Assembly (NCBI RefSeq): GCF_000620125.1
Contig: NZ_JHVL01000005.1
Coordinates: forward strand, 52,750-116,749
Length of the DNA: 64,000 bases
Source: Clostridiisalibacter paucivorans DSM 22131
Lineage (GTDB): Bacteria; Bacillota; Clostridia; Tissierellales; Clostridiisalibacteraceae
Reading direction: 5' to 3'
Position 1 is the stretch's first letter. Each line of letters starts with the position of its first letter. The position numbers were made by a program, and so were the translations under genes. Of the stretch, positions 46,705 through 55,071 are shown piece after piece. The notes under the pieces were generated by a model. The model had not been told where the DNA came from, searched no databases, and saw nothing but the letters and a program-made list of their open reading frames with translations.

Positions 46705-47976
46705 TTGAGAATTTTTAAATTAGGGTCTCAAGGTTCTGATGTTATGGAAATACAATCACTATTAAAAAGAATTGGCTACGACCCTGGACCAATAGATGGT
46801 ATATTCGGTAGTAAAACACAATCAGCTGTAATTAATTTTCAAAAAGACAATGGTTTAACACCTGATGGTATAATAGGACCTAAAACTTATAGAGTCTTAA
46901 ATCCTCTATTATTAGGATACAGCTATCATATGATAGTATCAGGAGATACGCTTTACAATTTATCCAAAAAATATTATACATCTGTAAACGCCATAATTAC
47001 AGCTAATCCTGGAATAAATCCTAATAATCTAAAAATAGGAGAAGTTATAGTAATCCCCTACGGCATAGATGTAGTAGATACAAATATTGATTACACTTAT
47101 AAAATACTCTCAAGGAATATAAAGGGTCTTAAAAAAAGATATCCTTTCATTGAAACAGGAGAAATAGGAAAAAGTGTATTAGGAAAAAAATTATATTATA
47201 TAAGATTGGGTACAGGAAATAATAAAGTATTATATAATGGTGCCCACCATGCCTTAGAATGGATTACCTCTCCTCTTTTAATGAAATTTACTGAAAACTT
47301 TCTCAAGGCCTATTCTAATGGTGAATCCATAAGGGGATATAATCTTGAGGAAATATGGAATAACAGTTCCATATATATAATACCAATGGTAAATCCTGAT
47401 GGGGTAGATTTAGTAATAGATGGTTTAGACAAAACTAATCCCTATTATGATCAGTTAATAGATTGGAACGATACAGGGCTTCCCTTTTCTCAAGTATGGG
47501 AAGCAAATATTAGAGGAGTAGATCTAAATCACAATTATGATGCTTTATGGGATGAATATAAAGAATTAGCTGAAGAATTAGGCTTTGATAGCCCTGGACC
47601 TACAAAATATCCTGGAGAATTTCCTGAATCAGAACCTGAATCTAAAGCATTGGCTAACTTTACTAGAAAATTTTCTTATAGATTAGTATTGGCATACCAT
47701 AGTCAAGGAGAAGTTATATTCTGGGACTTTCAAGATTTAGCATCTGATGAAGCAAAATATATAGGAGATTTATTTTCAAATGCCAGTGGATATAGATTAG
47801 CAGAAACATATGGTACTGCTGCATATGCAGGATATAAAGATTGGTTTATATTAAAATACAGGAAACCAGGATATACCATAGAAGTAGGAAAAGGAAAAAA
47901 TCCTTTACCCATATCTCAATTTGATAAAATTTATAATGACAATGAAGAGCTTTTGTTATTGGCATCTATAGTTTAA
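46705..47976 (+). CDS. LysM/peptidoglycan-binding M14 carboxypeptidase (gamma-D-glutamyl-meso-DAP endopeptidase type)
   Basis: 423 residues from TTG 46705, with AGGAGGTGA 5 bases upstream; the previous stop is inside that site. Order: peptidoglycan-binding domain_1 (about 8-70, GYDPGPIDGIFGSKTQSAVI), LysM (about 75-120, VSGDTLYNLSKKYYTSVNAI), M14 zinc peptidase (about 130-420). Zinc ligands appear in GAHHALEW and LAYHSQG, the catalytic Glu in GYTIEVGKG. No signal peptide is seen. Similar proteins (EndoI of B. sphaericus) cut gamma-D-Glu-DAP bonds in spore or cell wall peptides. Third gene of the glycosyltransferase group. Confidence 0.9.
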   Translation: MRIFKLGSQGSDVMEIQSLLKRIGYDPGPIDGIFGSKTQSAVINFQKDNGLTPDGIIGPKTYRVLNPLLLGYSYHMIVSGDTLYNLSKKYYTSVNAIITANPGINPNNLKIGEVIVIPYGIDVVDTNIDYTYKILSRNIKGLKKRYPFIETGEIGKSVLGKKLYYIRLGTGNNKVLYNGAHHALEWITSPLLMKFTENFLKAYSNGESIRGYNLEEIWNNSSIYIIPMVNPDGVDLVIDGLDKTNPYYDQLIDWNDTGLPFSQVWEANIRGVDLNHNYDALWDEYKELAEELGFDSPGPTKYPGEFPESEPESKALANFTRKFSYRLVLAYHSQGEVIFWDFQDLASDEAKYIGDLFSNASGYRLAETYGTAAYAGYKDWFILKYRKPGYTIEVGKGKNPLPISQFDKIYNDNEELLLLASIV

Positions 47977-47998
47977 GGGGCTTAAGTTTAAGCCCCTT
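47975..47998. terminator. bidirectional terminator between converging genes
   Basis: AAGGGGCTTAA pairs with TTAAGCCCCTT around GT. The hairpin fills the space between the M14 peptidase stop and the sensor kinase stop, serving both. Confidence 0.8.
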
Positions 47999-49598
47999 AA
48001 TACCCTGGGAATCTTATAATGAAGTGATTTCCTATTTCATCTATCTTTAGTTCCATTCTCCCACCATTTTTCTTTACTAATTTCTTGACTATATAAAGTC
48101 CCAATCCATCACCATGTTTTCCCTTTGTTGTGAAACCTTTATTAAATATTTTCCTCCGTATCTCTTGAGAAATGGTTGGAACACTATTTACTATTTCGAA
48201 AATATATTCATCTAACTCCCAATATATTTTTATATATAGTATTTTCTCTTGATCATTGGCATTTGCCAATGCATATATAGCATTTTTTATTAAATTTGTA
48301 AGAATTTTTACTAAATCATATATATTTATATGTAACTCCTCTGGCAACTCTATAGCATCAATTCTTGTTTCTATATCATATTTTTCAGCTGATGCTATGG
48401 CACTATATATTGTAGATTCTATCTCTGGTATACCTATTTGATAATTATTTTTAATTCCCCTTCCTTCATCTACTAAATTTTCTATATATTCTTCTATCCT
48501 ATCTTTGCAATCCATGTCCAATAAAGACCTTATAATTTGTAAATGATTCATAAAATCATGCTTGTAAATTCTCAATTTTTGATTAGTATCTTCACTTAAC
48601 TTCAGCCTATATTCGCCCATTTTCTTCTGAGTCATAGTTTTAGATAGCAAGACTGATTGAGTTATAATACCTATGGATATGATAACCGTTATAATAAACA
48701 TTATCCAAAAAGTACCTATTAAAGAATTTTTAACTGGTGAACTTAATCCTTCTAACGAAGCTACCCCTACTATAAAAGCATCTATCCTTGGTATGTTTTG
48801 TACATTTATACTGTAATTTAATCCATTGATTGTGATTATCTCCGATTGATTCCCACCATATTTAATCAAATTATTCTTTAATTTCTCCTTAGGTATAGAA
48901 ATATTGGTATCATCAAATAAAACATTAAAATCTTTATCATATAAATTTATATCTCTAAAATCACTATATACTATATCTTCATATAATTTCGTGAATTTTT
49001 GAGAATCAATAAATATAAATATATAACCAATAGAATTATGTTCACTAATATTTAATGACTTACTAACTAATATGCAATCTTTAAAACCATTATTTTTTTT
49101 AGTTATTAAATCCCAATTTATATCTCCTTTATCTATTTTATTCAATCTGTCAATATAAACATCTTCTAAAAAAACGTCCTTTGAATTTTTACCAGCAGAA
49201 AATGTGTTCCCTGAGTCAGTTATAATACTTACATTATCAATATAATAATCATTAGATATGATATCTTGAAGTTTATTTTCTACATGTATCCTAACTTTGT
49301 CTTGATATATCTTATCTAAACTATTATATCTTTTTAAAGAACCAATTATGGACATATCCTTTGTAAGTTTATAGATATTTCTCTCTATATTATCTATAGT
49401 TAAGTTCATACTCTGTGTAGATTTTACAACTAAGTGATCTATATTTCGCATCTCTTCACTTTCTATAGTACTTATCACCCTTTTATATACAAAAAATATA
49501 TTCAATACTAAGGGTATAAATATCAATACTATAAGAAATATTAAAAATTTTATCCCTAATCTTTTATTTTTTATACCTTGTTTAATATATCTTTTCAA
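47997..49598 (-). CDS. membrane sensor histidine kinase (DcuS/AgrC-like GHKL)
   Basis: 533 residues from TTG 49598, which has AAGGGGGG 7 bases upstream. The frame is open to 49652, but that would overlap the HD-GYP gene. Membrane segments at about 14-35 and 290-315 enclose an extracytoplasmic sensor of about 250 residues. A Spo0B-like DHp follows with IYKHDFMNHLQIIRSLLDM (phospho-acceptor His), then a GHKL ATPase domain with NLIKNAIYAL and HGDGLGLYIVKKLVKKNGG. No response regulator is next to it. The signal is unknown. Confidence 0.88.
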   Translation of the reverse strand: MKRYIKQGIKNKRLGIKFLIFLIVLIFIPLVLNIFFVYKRVISTIESEEMRNIDHLVVKSTQSMNLTIDNIERNIYKLTKDMSIIGSLKRYNSLDKIYQDKVRIHVENKLQDIISNDYYIDNVSIITDSGNTFSAGKNSKDVFLEDVYIDRLNKIDKGDINWDLITKKNNGFKDCILVSKSLNISEHNSIGYIFIFIDSQKFTKLYEDIVYSDFRDINLYDKDFNVLFDDTNISIPKEKLKNNLIKYGGNQSEIITINGLNYSINVQNIPRIDAFIVGVASLEGLSSPVKNSLIGTFWIMFIITVIISIGIITQSVLLSKTMTQKKMGEYRLKLSEDTNQKLRIYKHDFMNHLQIIRSLLDMDCKDRIEEYIENLVDEGRGIKNNYQIGIPEIESTIYSAIASAEKYDIETRIDAIELPEELHINIYDLVKILTNLIKNAIYALANANDQEKILYIKIYWELDEYIFEIVNSVPTISQEIRRKIFNKGFTTKGKHGDGLGLYIVKKLVKKNGGRMELKIDEIGNHFIIRFPGY

Positions 49599-49614
49599 AA
49601 AAACCCCCCTTAAT

Positions 49615-50733
49615 CTATTCATCAATAGAAAAAGATTCATAATTAGTTCCAATAATTACAATATTTTTAGTTGACATCATATCCAAAACAGTTTCAGTTT
49701 TTTCATCATTTTCTAAATCTATAATTCTTAAAATAGGTCTTAAAGGAAAATTAGTATTTAGTTTTTCAACTAATCCCACATCACCGTTACTTAAATCTAC
49801 CAAAGTACCTACAGGATAAGGCACTATATTTTTAACAAATAACTCCACCATTTCAGCATCAAAAATACTTCCCCCAGTTCCCATCAAGTACTCTATAGCT
49901 TCATTTGGAGGAAGTCCCCTTCTATAAGGTCGATCCGATGTTAGTGCATCATATACATCTGATATAGATACTATCTTAGCATAATAATTTATTTCGTTTC
50001 CAGTAAGAGATTTAGGATACCCTAATCCATCTATTCTTTCATGATGCTGTAATACTATAACTCTGGATATTGAACTAATATCATTTTGTGTTTTTAGGTA
50101 TTTATACCCCATTATAGGGTGATTTTTCATCTCATCATATTCTGTTGAATCAAGTTTACCTTTCTTTAGTAATATGTCTTTAGATATAAATACTTTTCCT
50201 AAATCATGTAATAACGCACCATTAGCTAAATCCACAAGTCGAGGCTTATTTAGCCCTAACTCAACCCCTAATATAATAGACAGTACAGCCACATTTACAC
50301 TATGTTCATAGGTATATCCATCCATAGTTTTGATATCTACTAAATTCACTAAAGTCTTTCTATTGGACAATATCTCTTCTACAATCTCTTCTGCCATAAT
50401 TTTAAAACTACTCAAATATTTATGTTTCAAATCTATAACTTTTTTTGTTGAAAGTATGCTCTCTTGCTTTACATAATTTTCTATGGAACTAAAATTATCT
50501 CTTATGGTCTTTATAGCCTTTTGTCTTAACTCTGGCTTTATATTATCTTCTATTTCTCCTTCACTATACTTATCTTTTATGTAAAGAGAATAAATTTCAT
50601 TGTCTTCAATTCTTTTTAAAAGCTCTTTAGTTAATTTTACTCCTTTATATAGCAATACCTGTCCTTCTGAATTATGTATAGTCTTTCCCAGTATACATCC
50701 TGGCCTAATAGAATTCACTGGAATTAATCTCAT
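49615..50733 (-). CDS. HD-GYP domain protein (c-di-GMP phosphodiesterase)
   Basis: 372 residues. An N-terminal domain of about 130 residues leads to a canonical HD-GYP domain (about 135-315). It has the HD pair in ALLHDLGKVFISKDILLKKG, the KNHPIMGY box, LQHHERIDGLGYPKSLTG and ISDVYDALTSDRPYRRGLPP. All metal and substrate residues appear intact, unlike the 5717 gene. A small C-terminal beta domain follows. It hydrolyses c-di-GMP (inference from family). Start follows a GAAAGG site. The sensor kinase lies 16 bp downstream. Confidence 0.92.
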   Translation of the reverse strand: MRLIPVNSIRPGCILGKTIHNSEGQVLLYKGVKLTKELLKRIEDNEIYSLYIKDKYSEGEIEDNIKPELRQKAIKTIRDNFSSIENYVKQESILSTKKVIDLKHKYLSSFKIMAEEIVEEILSNRKTLVNLVDIKTMDGYTYEHSVNVAVLSIILGVELGLNKPRLVDLANGALLHDLGKVFISKDILLKKGKLDSTEYDEMKNHPIMGYKYLKTQNDISSISRVIVLQHHERIDGLGYPKSLTGNEINYYAKIVSISDVYDALTSDRPYRRGLPPNEAIEYLMGTGGSIFDAEMVELFVKNIVPYPVGTLVDLSNGDVGLVEKLNTNFPLRPILRIIDLENDEKTETVLDMMSTKNIVIIGTNYESFSIDE

Positions 50734-50930
50734 AAAATCACAGCCTTTCCATCAAAACAAATTATATTCCTCATTATATAAGATAAAAATTATACCATAT
50801 GCTCTTTTGCAATAATTACTGTTTTTTTATAACATTTTGTCACCCTTAGTATATTATACAATATTATTGTCTTTTCTTTCTTTTCTTACATAGAAAATAG
50901 TTTATAATACCTATAATAAATATGCAAGAA

Positions 50931-50957
50931 AAAAGCCTCTATCTCTAGAGGTTTTTT
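50931..50957 (-). terminator. intrinsic terminator of rarA
   Basis: CCTCT and AGAGG with A/T arms, loop of six bases, then TTTTTTC on the minus strand. It overlaps the rarA stop codon (50945). Confidence 0.8.
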
Positions 50958-52273
50958 AGACTATTCAATCTATCTTTAATTATCTTTTCATGACCATTAT
51001 CAGTAGGTTCATAATAAACCTTATACTTCATATTGTCTGGTAAATATTGTTGATTTATATAATTTTCTTTATATTCATGGGGATATCTATAGCCTAAACC
51101 ATGTCCCATATCTTTTGATCCTTTGTAGCTACTATCTTTAAGGTGATTGGGGACTTTCCCTGTTACATTGTCTTCTATATCTTTGATAGCCTTATTTATT
51201 CCATTATAACTGGCATTACTCTTAGGAGCACATGCTATATAAACTGCAGCTTGAGCCAAAGGAATCCTTCCCTCTGGCATACCTATTATATTTATGGCAT
51301 TAAAGGCATTAACTGCTATATTTAATGCATTTGGATCGGCATTTCCCACATCCTCAGAAGCACAAATAATAATTCTTCTAGCTATAAATTTAGGGTCTTC
51401 TCCTGCATATACCATTTTAGCCAGCCAATATAATGTAGCATCGGGATCTGAACCCCTCATGCTTTTTATAAAAGCAGATACGGTATCATAGTGTTCATCT
51501 CCATTTTTTTCATATTTCAATACCCTCTTTTGTATACAGTCCTGTATTATATCAATAGTTATATGAACTATACCATCTACATCTGAATCAGTAGTAAGGG
51601 CGCCTAATTCCAATGCATTTAATGCAATCCTTGCATCTCCATTGGACATATTTACTAAATGCTCCAATGCTTCTTCATCCATTTTTATATTAAATATACC
51701 TAACCCCTTATCATCATTTTTCAATGCTCTTTTAATTACTACCTCTATATCTTCTTTTGATAAAGTTTCCAATTTAAATATCATAGACCTAGAAATCAAT
51801 GCCTTATTAACTTCAAAATAAGGATTTTCTGTGGTAGCACCTATTAATATTACAGTTCCATTTTCCACATAGGGTAATAACGCGTCTTGCTGAGATTTAT
51901 TAAATCTGTGTATCTCATCTATAAAAAGTATAGTCTTTTTACTATACATACCTAAATTATCTTTTGCTATCTTTACTACATTTCTTATATCTTTAACCCC
52001 TGATGTTACAGCATTTAGTTGCTCAAAGTACATCTTAGTAGTATTAGCTATAATCTTTGCCAATGTAGTTTTCCCAGTTCCTGGAGGACCATAAAATATA
52101 ACAGACCTAAGTTTATCTGCCAGTATAGCTCTGTAAAGTAATTTGCCTTTTCCAATTATATGCTTCTGACCAACAAATTCGTCTAATGTCCTAGGTCTCA
52201 TCCTATCTGCCAATGGAGCAGATTTTTTAAGTTCATTCTCTGCATTAAGCTGGAATAAATCCACCAGTCTCAT
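50945..52273 (-). CDS. rarA: replication-associated recombination protein RarA (MgsA)
   Basis: 442 residues. AAA+ clamp-loader-like ATPase with PLADRMRPRTLDEFVGQKHI, Walker A FYGPPGTGKTTLAKIIA, Walker B TILFIDEIHRFNKSQQDALL, sensor 1 LIGATTENPYFEVNKALISR and a C-terminal MgsA domain (GYRYPHEYKENYINQQYLPD). It acts at stalled replication forks. It is in the housekeeping position upstream of the HD-GYP gene and ends in a strong terminator. Confidence 0.96.
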   Translation of the reverse strand: MRLVDLFQLNAENELKKSAPLADRMRPRTLDEFVGQKHIIGKGKLLYRAILADKLRSVIFYGPPGTGKTTLAKIIANTTKMYFEQLNAVTSGVKDIRNVVKIAKDNLGMYSKKTILFIDEIHRFNKSQQDALLPYVENGTVILIGATTENPYFEVNKALISRSMIFKLETLSKEDIEVVIKRALKNDDKGLGIFNIKMDEEALEHLVNMSNGDARIALNALELGALTTDSDVDGIVHITIDIIQDCIQKRVLKYEKNGDEHYDTVSAFIKSMRGSDPDATLYWLAKMVYAGEDPKFIARRIIICASEDVGNADPNALNIAVNAFNAINIIGMPEGRIPLAQAAVYIACAPKSNASYNGINKAIKDIEDNVTGKVPNHLKDSSYKGSKDMGHGLGYRYPHEYKENYINQQYLPDNMKYKVYYEPTDNGHEKIIKDRLNSLKNL

Positions 52274-52311
52274 CCTTTCTAAATAAGGTTAATCTAAATA
52301 TTTACCATTAA

Positions 52312-52402
52312 TTCTTAGTTCTTAGTTCTTAGTTCTTAGCTCTTAGCTCTTAGTTCTTAGCTCTTAGTTCTTAGTTGTTAGTTGTTAGTTGTTAGTTGTT
52401 AG
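52312..52402 (+). repeat. 13 tandem copies of a 7-bp unit (YTSTTAG)
   Basis: Units of 7 bp run without interruption from 52312 to 52402: TTCTTAG, CTCTTAG and TTGTTAG variants, the last four all TTGTTAG. The unit matches the arm sequence of the palindromic repeat family, so this is an expansion of one arm of copy 3. Confidence 0.95.
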
Positions 52403-52470
52403 GAAAAGATTTAGAAATCCGTAGGATTTCCTCCATTAACTACGAACTACTTACTACTAACTATTAATTA
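52312..52470 (+). repeat. palindromic intergenic repeat, copy 3 (expanded arm)
   Basis: After the tandem units comes AAATCCGTAGGATTTCC, CCATTAACTAC and ACTTACTACTAACTATTAATTA. The right arm mirrors the left in ordinary copies. It lies between rarA and the threonine aldolase gene. Confidence 0.8.
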
Positions 52471-52528
52471 TTAATACTTAATTTTAATATAAAGACTATA
52501 TACCTATATGATTGCTACATTCATAAGG

Positions 52529-53554
52529 CTAATTCAAAATATTTTTTATAGCATTTATTACTTTATCAATATCTTCTTTGGAAACCCAATAGTTTGTTAC
52601 AAATCTATATTCTCCATCTTCTTTTCCATTAATCTTTATACCTTGAGATAACAACTTCTCTATAAATACTCCTTCATCTATTACATTATCTTCAAGTCTA
52701 AAAAACACCATATTTATATCTCTTCTATCCATTATTACATTTATATCTTTAAATTCATTCAATTTATCAGCTAAATATCTAGCATTTTCATGATCTTTGT
52801 CAATTTCACTAACCATTTCTTCTAATGCTACAATACCTGCAGCAGCCAATATTCCCACCTGCCTTAATCCTCCACCCATAAGTTTTCTATTTTTTCTTGC
52901 CTTATTTATAAAATCTACACTACCTACTAACATAGAACCTACTGGAGCACATAGTCCTTTAGACAAGCAAAACATTACACTATCAGCATATTTTGCAATT
53001 TCCTTAGGTTCCACATCTAATGAGTTTGCCGCATTAAAAATCCTAGCTCCATCCAAATGCACTGGTATGCTGTATTTATCTGAAATTGCCTTTATTTCTG
53101 TCATATTTTCAATAGGTAATACTGTTCCAACAGAGTGGGCATTTTCCATACATATAAGACCTGTTTCTGGAAAATGAATATCTTCAGGTCTTATACTCTT
53201 TTCTACATCTATAGGATTCATTTGTCCGTCCTTTCCAGGAATTGTCCTTAATTGAACATTAGATATTAATGCAGCTGCTCCTACTTCATGCATAATAATA
53301 TGGGATGTCCCCTCCAATATCACTTCATCTCCAGGCTTTGTATGTGTTAATAAGGATAATTGATTCCCAAATGTTCCACTGGGAACAAATAACGCTGCTT
53401 CTTTCCCTAATATATCAGCAGACATTTTTTCTAATTCTTTAACAGTGGGATCATCTTCATATACATCATCTCCCACCACAGCCCGTGCCATAGCAGTCCT
53501 CATCTTATCAGTAGGGATAGTAACAGTATCACTTCTCAAATCTATATATCTCAT
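52529..53554 (-). CDS. ltaE: low-specificity L-threonine aldolase
   Basis: 341 residues, fold-type I PLP enzyme. LRSDTVTIPTDKMRTAMARA, VGDDVYEDDPTVKELEKMSA, ENAHSVGTVLP, HLDGARIFNAANSL and the PLP Lys in VMFCLSKGLCAPVGSML are typical. It splits threonine or allo-threonine to glycine and acetaldehyde. It lies downstream of the ornithine operon but is separated from it by palindromic repeats. Confidence 0.95.
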   Translation of the reverse strand: MRYIDLRSDTVTIPTDKMRTAMARAVVGDDVYEDDPTVKELEKMSADILGKEAALFVPSGTFGNQLSLLTHTKPGDEVILEGTSHIIMHEVGAAALISNVQLRTIPGKDGQMNPIDVEKSIRPEDIHFPETGLICMENAHSVGTVLPIENMTEIKAISDKYSIPVHLDGARIFNAANSLDVEPKEIAKYADSVMFCLSKGLCAPVGSMLVGSVDFINKARKNRKLMGGGLRQVGILAAAGIVALEEMVSEIDKDHENARYLADKLNEFKDINVIMDRRDINMVFFRLEDNVIDEGVFIEKLLSQGIKINGKEDGEYRFVTNYWVSKEDIDKVINAIKNILN

Positions 53555-53631
53555 ATTCTACCTCCCAATCTTTAATTTATTACATTATATAATATCTTAA
53601 TATATTTTTCCAATAAAACAAAAAGTAAAAA

Positions 53632-53720
53632 AGTTAGTAGTTCGTGGTCTAATGATAAAACCCATAGGATTTTTTCCATCAACTACTTACTACTAACTAC
53701 TTACTACTAACTACTTACTA
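53632..53720 (+). repeat. palindromic intergenic repeat, copy 4
   Basis: GTTAGTAGTTCGTGG, TAATGA, CCCATAGGATTTTTTCC, ATCAACTACTTACTACTAAC then TACTTACTACTAACTACTTAC. The right arm (53702-53720) forms the last codons and the stop of the upstream racemase gene (reading V-V-S-S-stop on the minus strand). Confidence 0.8.
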
Positions 53721-54774
53721 CCTTATCTACATATTCAGATGTCATGGTCTTCAATATTCCCCCATAACTCAATCTAAAAGATATTATATCTCCTATATTA
53801 TAATCATTTTTAGTATCGGTTATGTCAAGTATCAAATGGTCACTACTACCTCCTAATATATCTATATCACAGTCATACAGTTCTATATCAGATATGTCTA
53901 CATCTTGTTTTCCTATAGCACATAATGCCCTCTTTCTTATACCTTTATCTATAAAGGTAGGTTTATTCCCAAATGCATCCATACCAATGTCTCCAATGGG
54001 TATAGATGGTTTTTCCTTTATTTCTATTATCTCTACTTCTAATTTAAAACAGTCTCTGTGTGCATTCTCTATATTTTCACCAAAAGCAGTTTCACGACCT
54101 AAAACTAAAGATTCTCCTAATCTTAAATGGTTTATACCCTGTGGCATATCATCACTTTCTATTAAATGTAAACTACTGGAATTTCCACCTGATATCATTT
54201 CTAACTCTAAATTGTTTCTTTCTTTTATTTTATCTCTTATGTTCAATAACTTATTTAAATTCTCTTTTCTAGGTATTATTCCTCCATAACAAGTGAGATT
54301 AGTTCCTATTCCCTTTACTCTTATATTTTCATATTTTTTTATCTTATTTATAGTTTCATATATCTCTTCTTCCTCAAATATACCTTCCCTTAAATCCCCT
54401 AAATCTATCATTAATATAATATTGTGGACTTTATTTTTTTTCTTTGCCCATGTAGACAATTCCTCTATGACTTCAATCTCAGAATTTAAAGATATATCTG
54501 CATACTCCACCACATCTTCTGCTTGACTCTTCATCGGAAGTCTCAACAAAATTTTAGGTATATGAAATTTATTGAGTTTCTTTAAATTTTCTATTCTAGA
54601 ATCTGCCAAGTATTTTGCTCCTCCTTTTATCATAGCATCTGCAATCTCTGGAGCTCCACAAAATACCTTTGTAACAGCAGCAATATCTATTCCTTTTTCA
54701 TTACATTTTTTAGAAAGTAACAATGTATTTTTTTCTATTTTATTTAAATCTATAATTACCTTTGGATAAGACAA
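53707..54774 (-). CDS. orr: ornithine racemase (alanine racemase-type PLP enzyme)
   Basis: 355 residues. Alanine racemase-like N-terminal barrel with PKVIIDLNKIEKNTLLLSKK (the PLP Lys is the K of AAVTKVFCGAP) and a C-terminal beta domain. Such Orr proteins convert L- to D-ornithine, the substrate of the OraSE aminomutase. The setting downstream of oraE supports this assignment. The C-terminal VVSS and the stop codon come from a repeat element (copy 4), so the native end may have been replaced. A 297-bp gap containing copy 5 separates it from the glmL-like gene. Confidence 0.85.
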   Translation of the reverse strand: MSYPKVIIDLNKIEKNTLLLSKKCNEKGIDIAAVTKVFCGAPEIADAMIKGGAKYLADSRIENLKKLNKFHIPKILLRLPMKSQAEDVVEYADISLNSEIEVIEELSTWAKKKNKVHNIILMIDLGDLREGIFEEEEIYETINKIKKYENIRVKGIGTNLTCYGGIIPRKENLNKLLNIRDKIKERNNLELEMISGGNSSSLHLIESDDMPQGINHLRLGESLVLGRETAFGENIENAHRDCFKLEVEIIEIKEKPSIPIGDIGMDAFGNKPTFIDKGIRKRALCAIGKQDVDISDIELYDCDIDILGGSSDHLILDITDTKNDYNIGDIISFRLSYGGILKTMTSEYVDKVVSS

Positions 54775-54891
54775 TATTATTCTCTCCCTTCTATATATAA
54801 TAGTCTAACTCTCGTTAACTTAAAGTATTTACAAATATATAAGACAAAAGATTGTATTATAAAATTTATTAAAATATAAAAAAGTTAGTAG

Positions 54892-54976
54892 TTAGTTGTA
54901 AGTAGCCAGTAGTCTAAAGAAAAAATCCATAGGATTTCTTCCATTAACTACAAACTACTAACTTCAAACTACTAAC
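54892..54976 (+). repeat. palindromic intergenic repeat, copy 5
   Basis: AGTTAGTAGTTAGTTGTAAGTAG, then AAATCCATAGGATTTCTTCC, ATTAACTACAAACTACTAACTT. It is the cleanest copy with inverted terminal arms. It lies in the 297-bp gap between the racemase and glmL-like genes; the rest of that gap shows no gene. Confidence 0.85.
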
Positions 54977-55071
54977 CGTCTTGATTAAGGCTAACAACTG
55001 TTTTTATACCCTTCTCATTAACATTAATCCAACTGTTATTAAGCCTTACAATCAAATATAATATATAAAGC

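Noticed and set aside
52312..52402. CRISPR-like array
   Set aside because: Units are 7 bp, directly abutting with no spacers, and derived from the arm of an intergenic palindrome.
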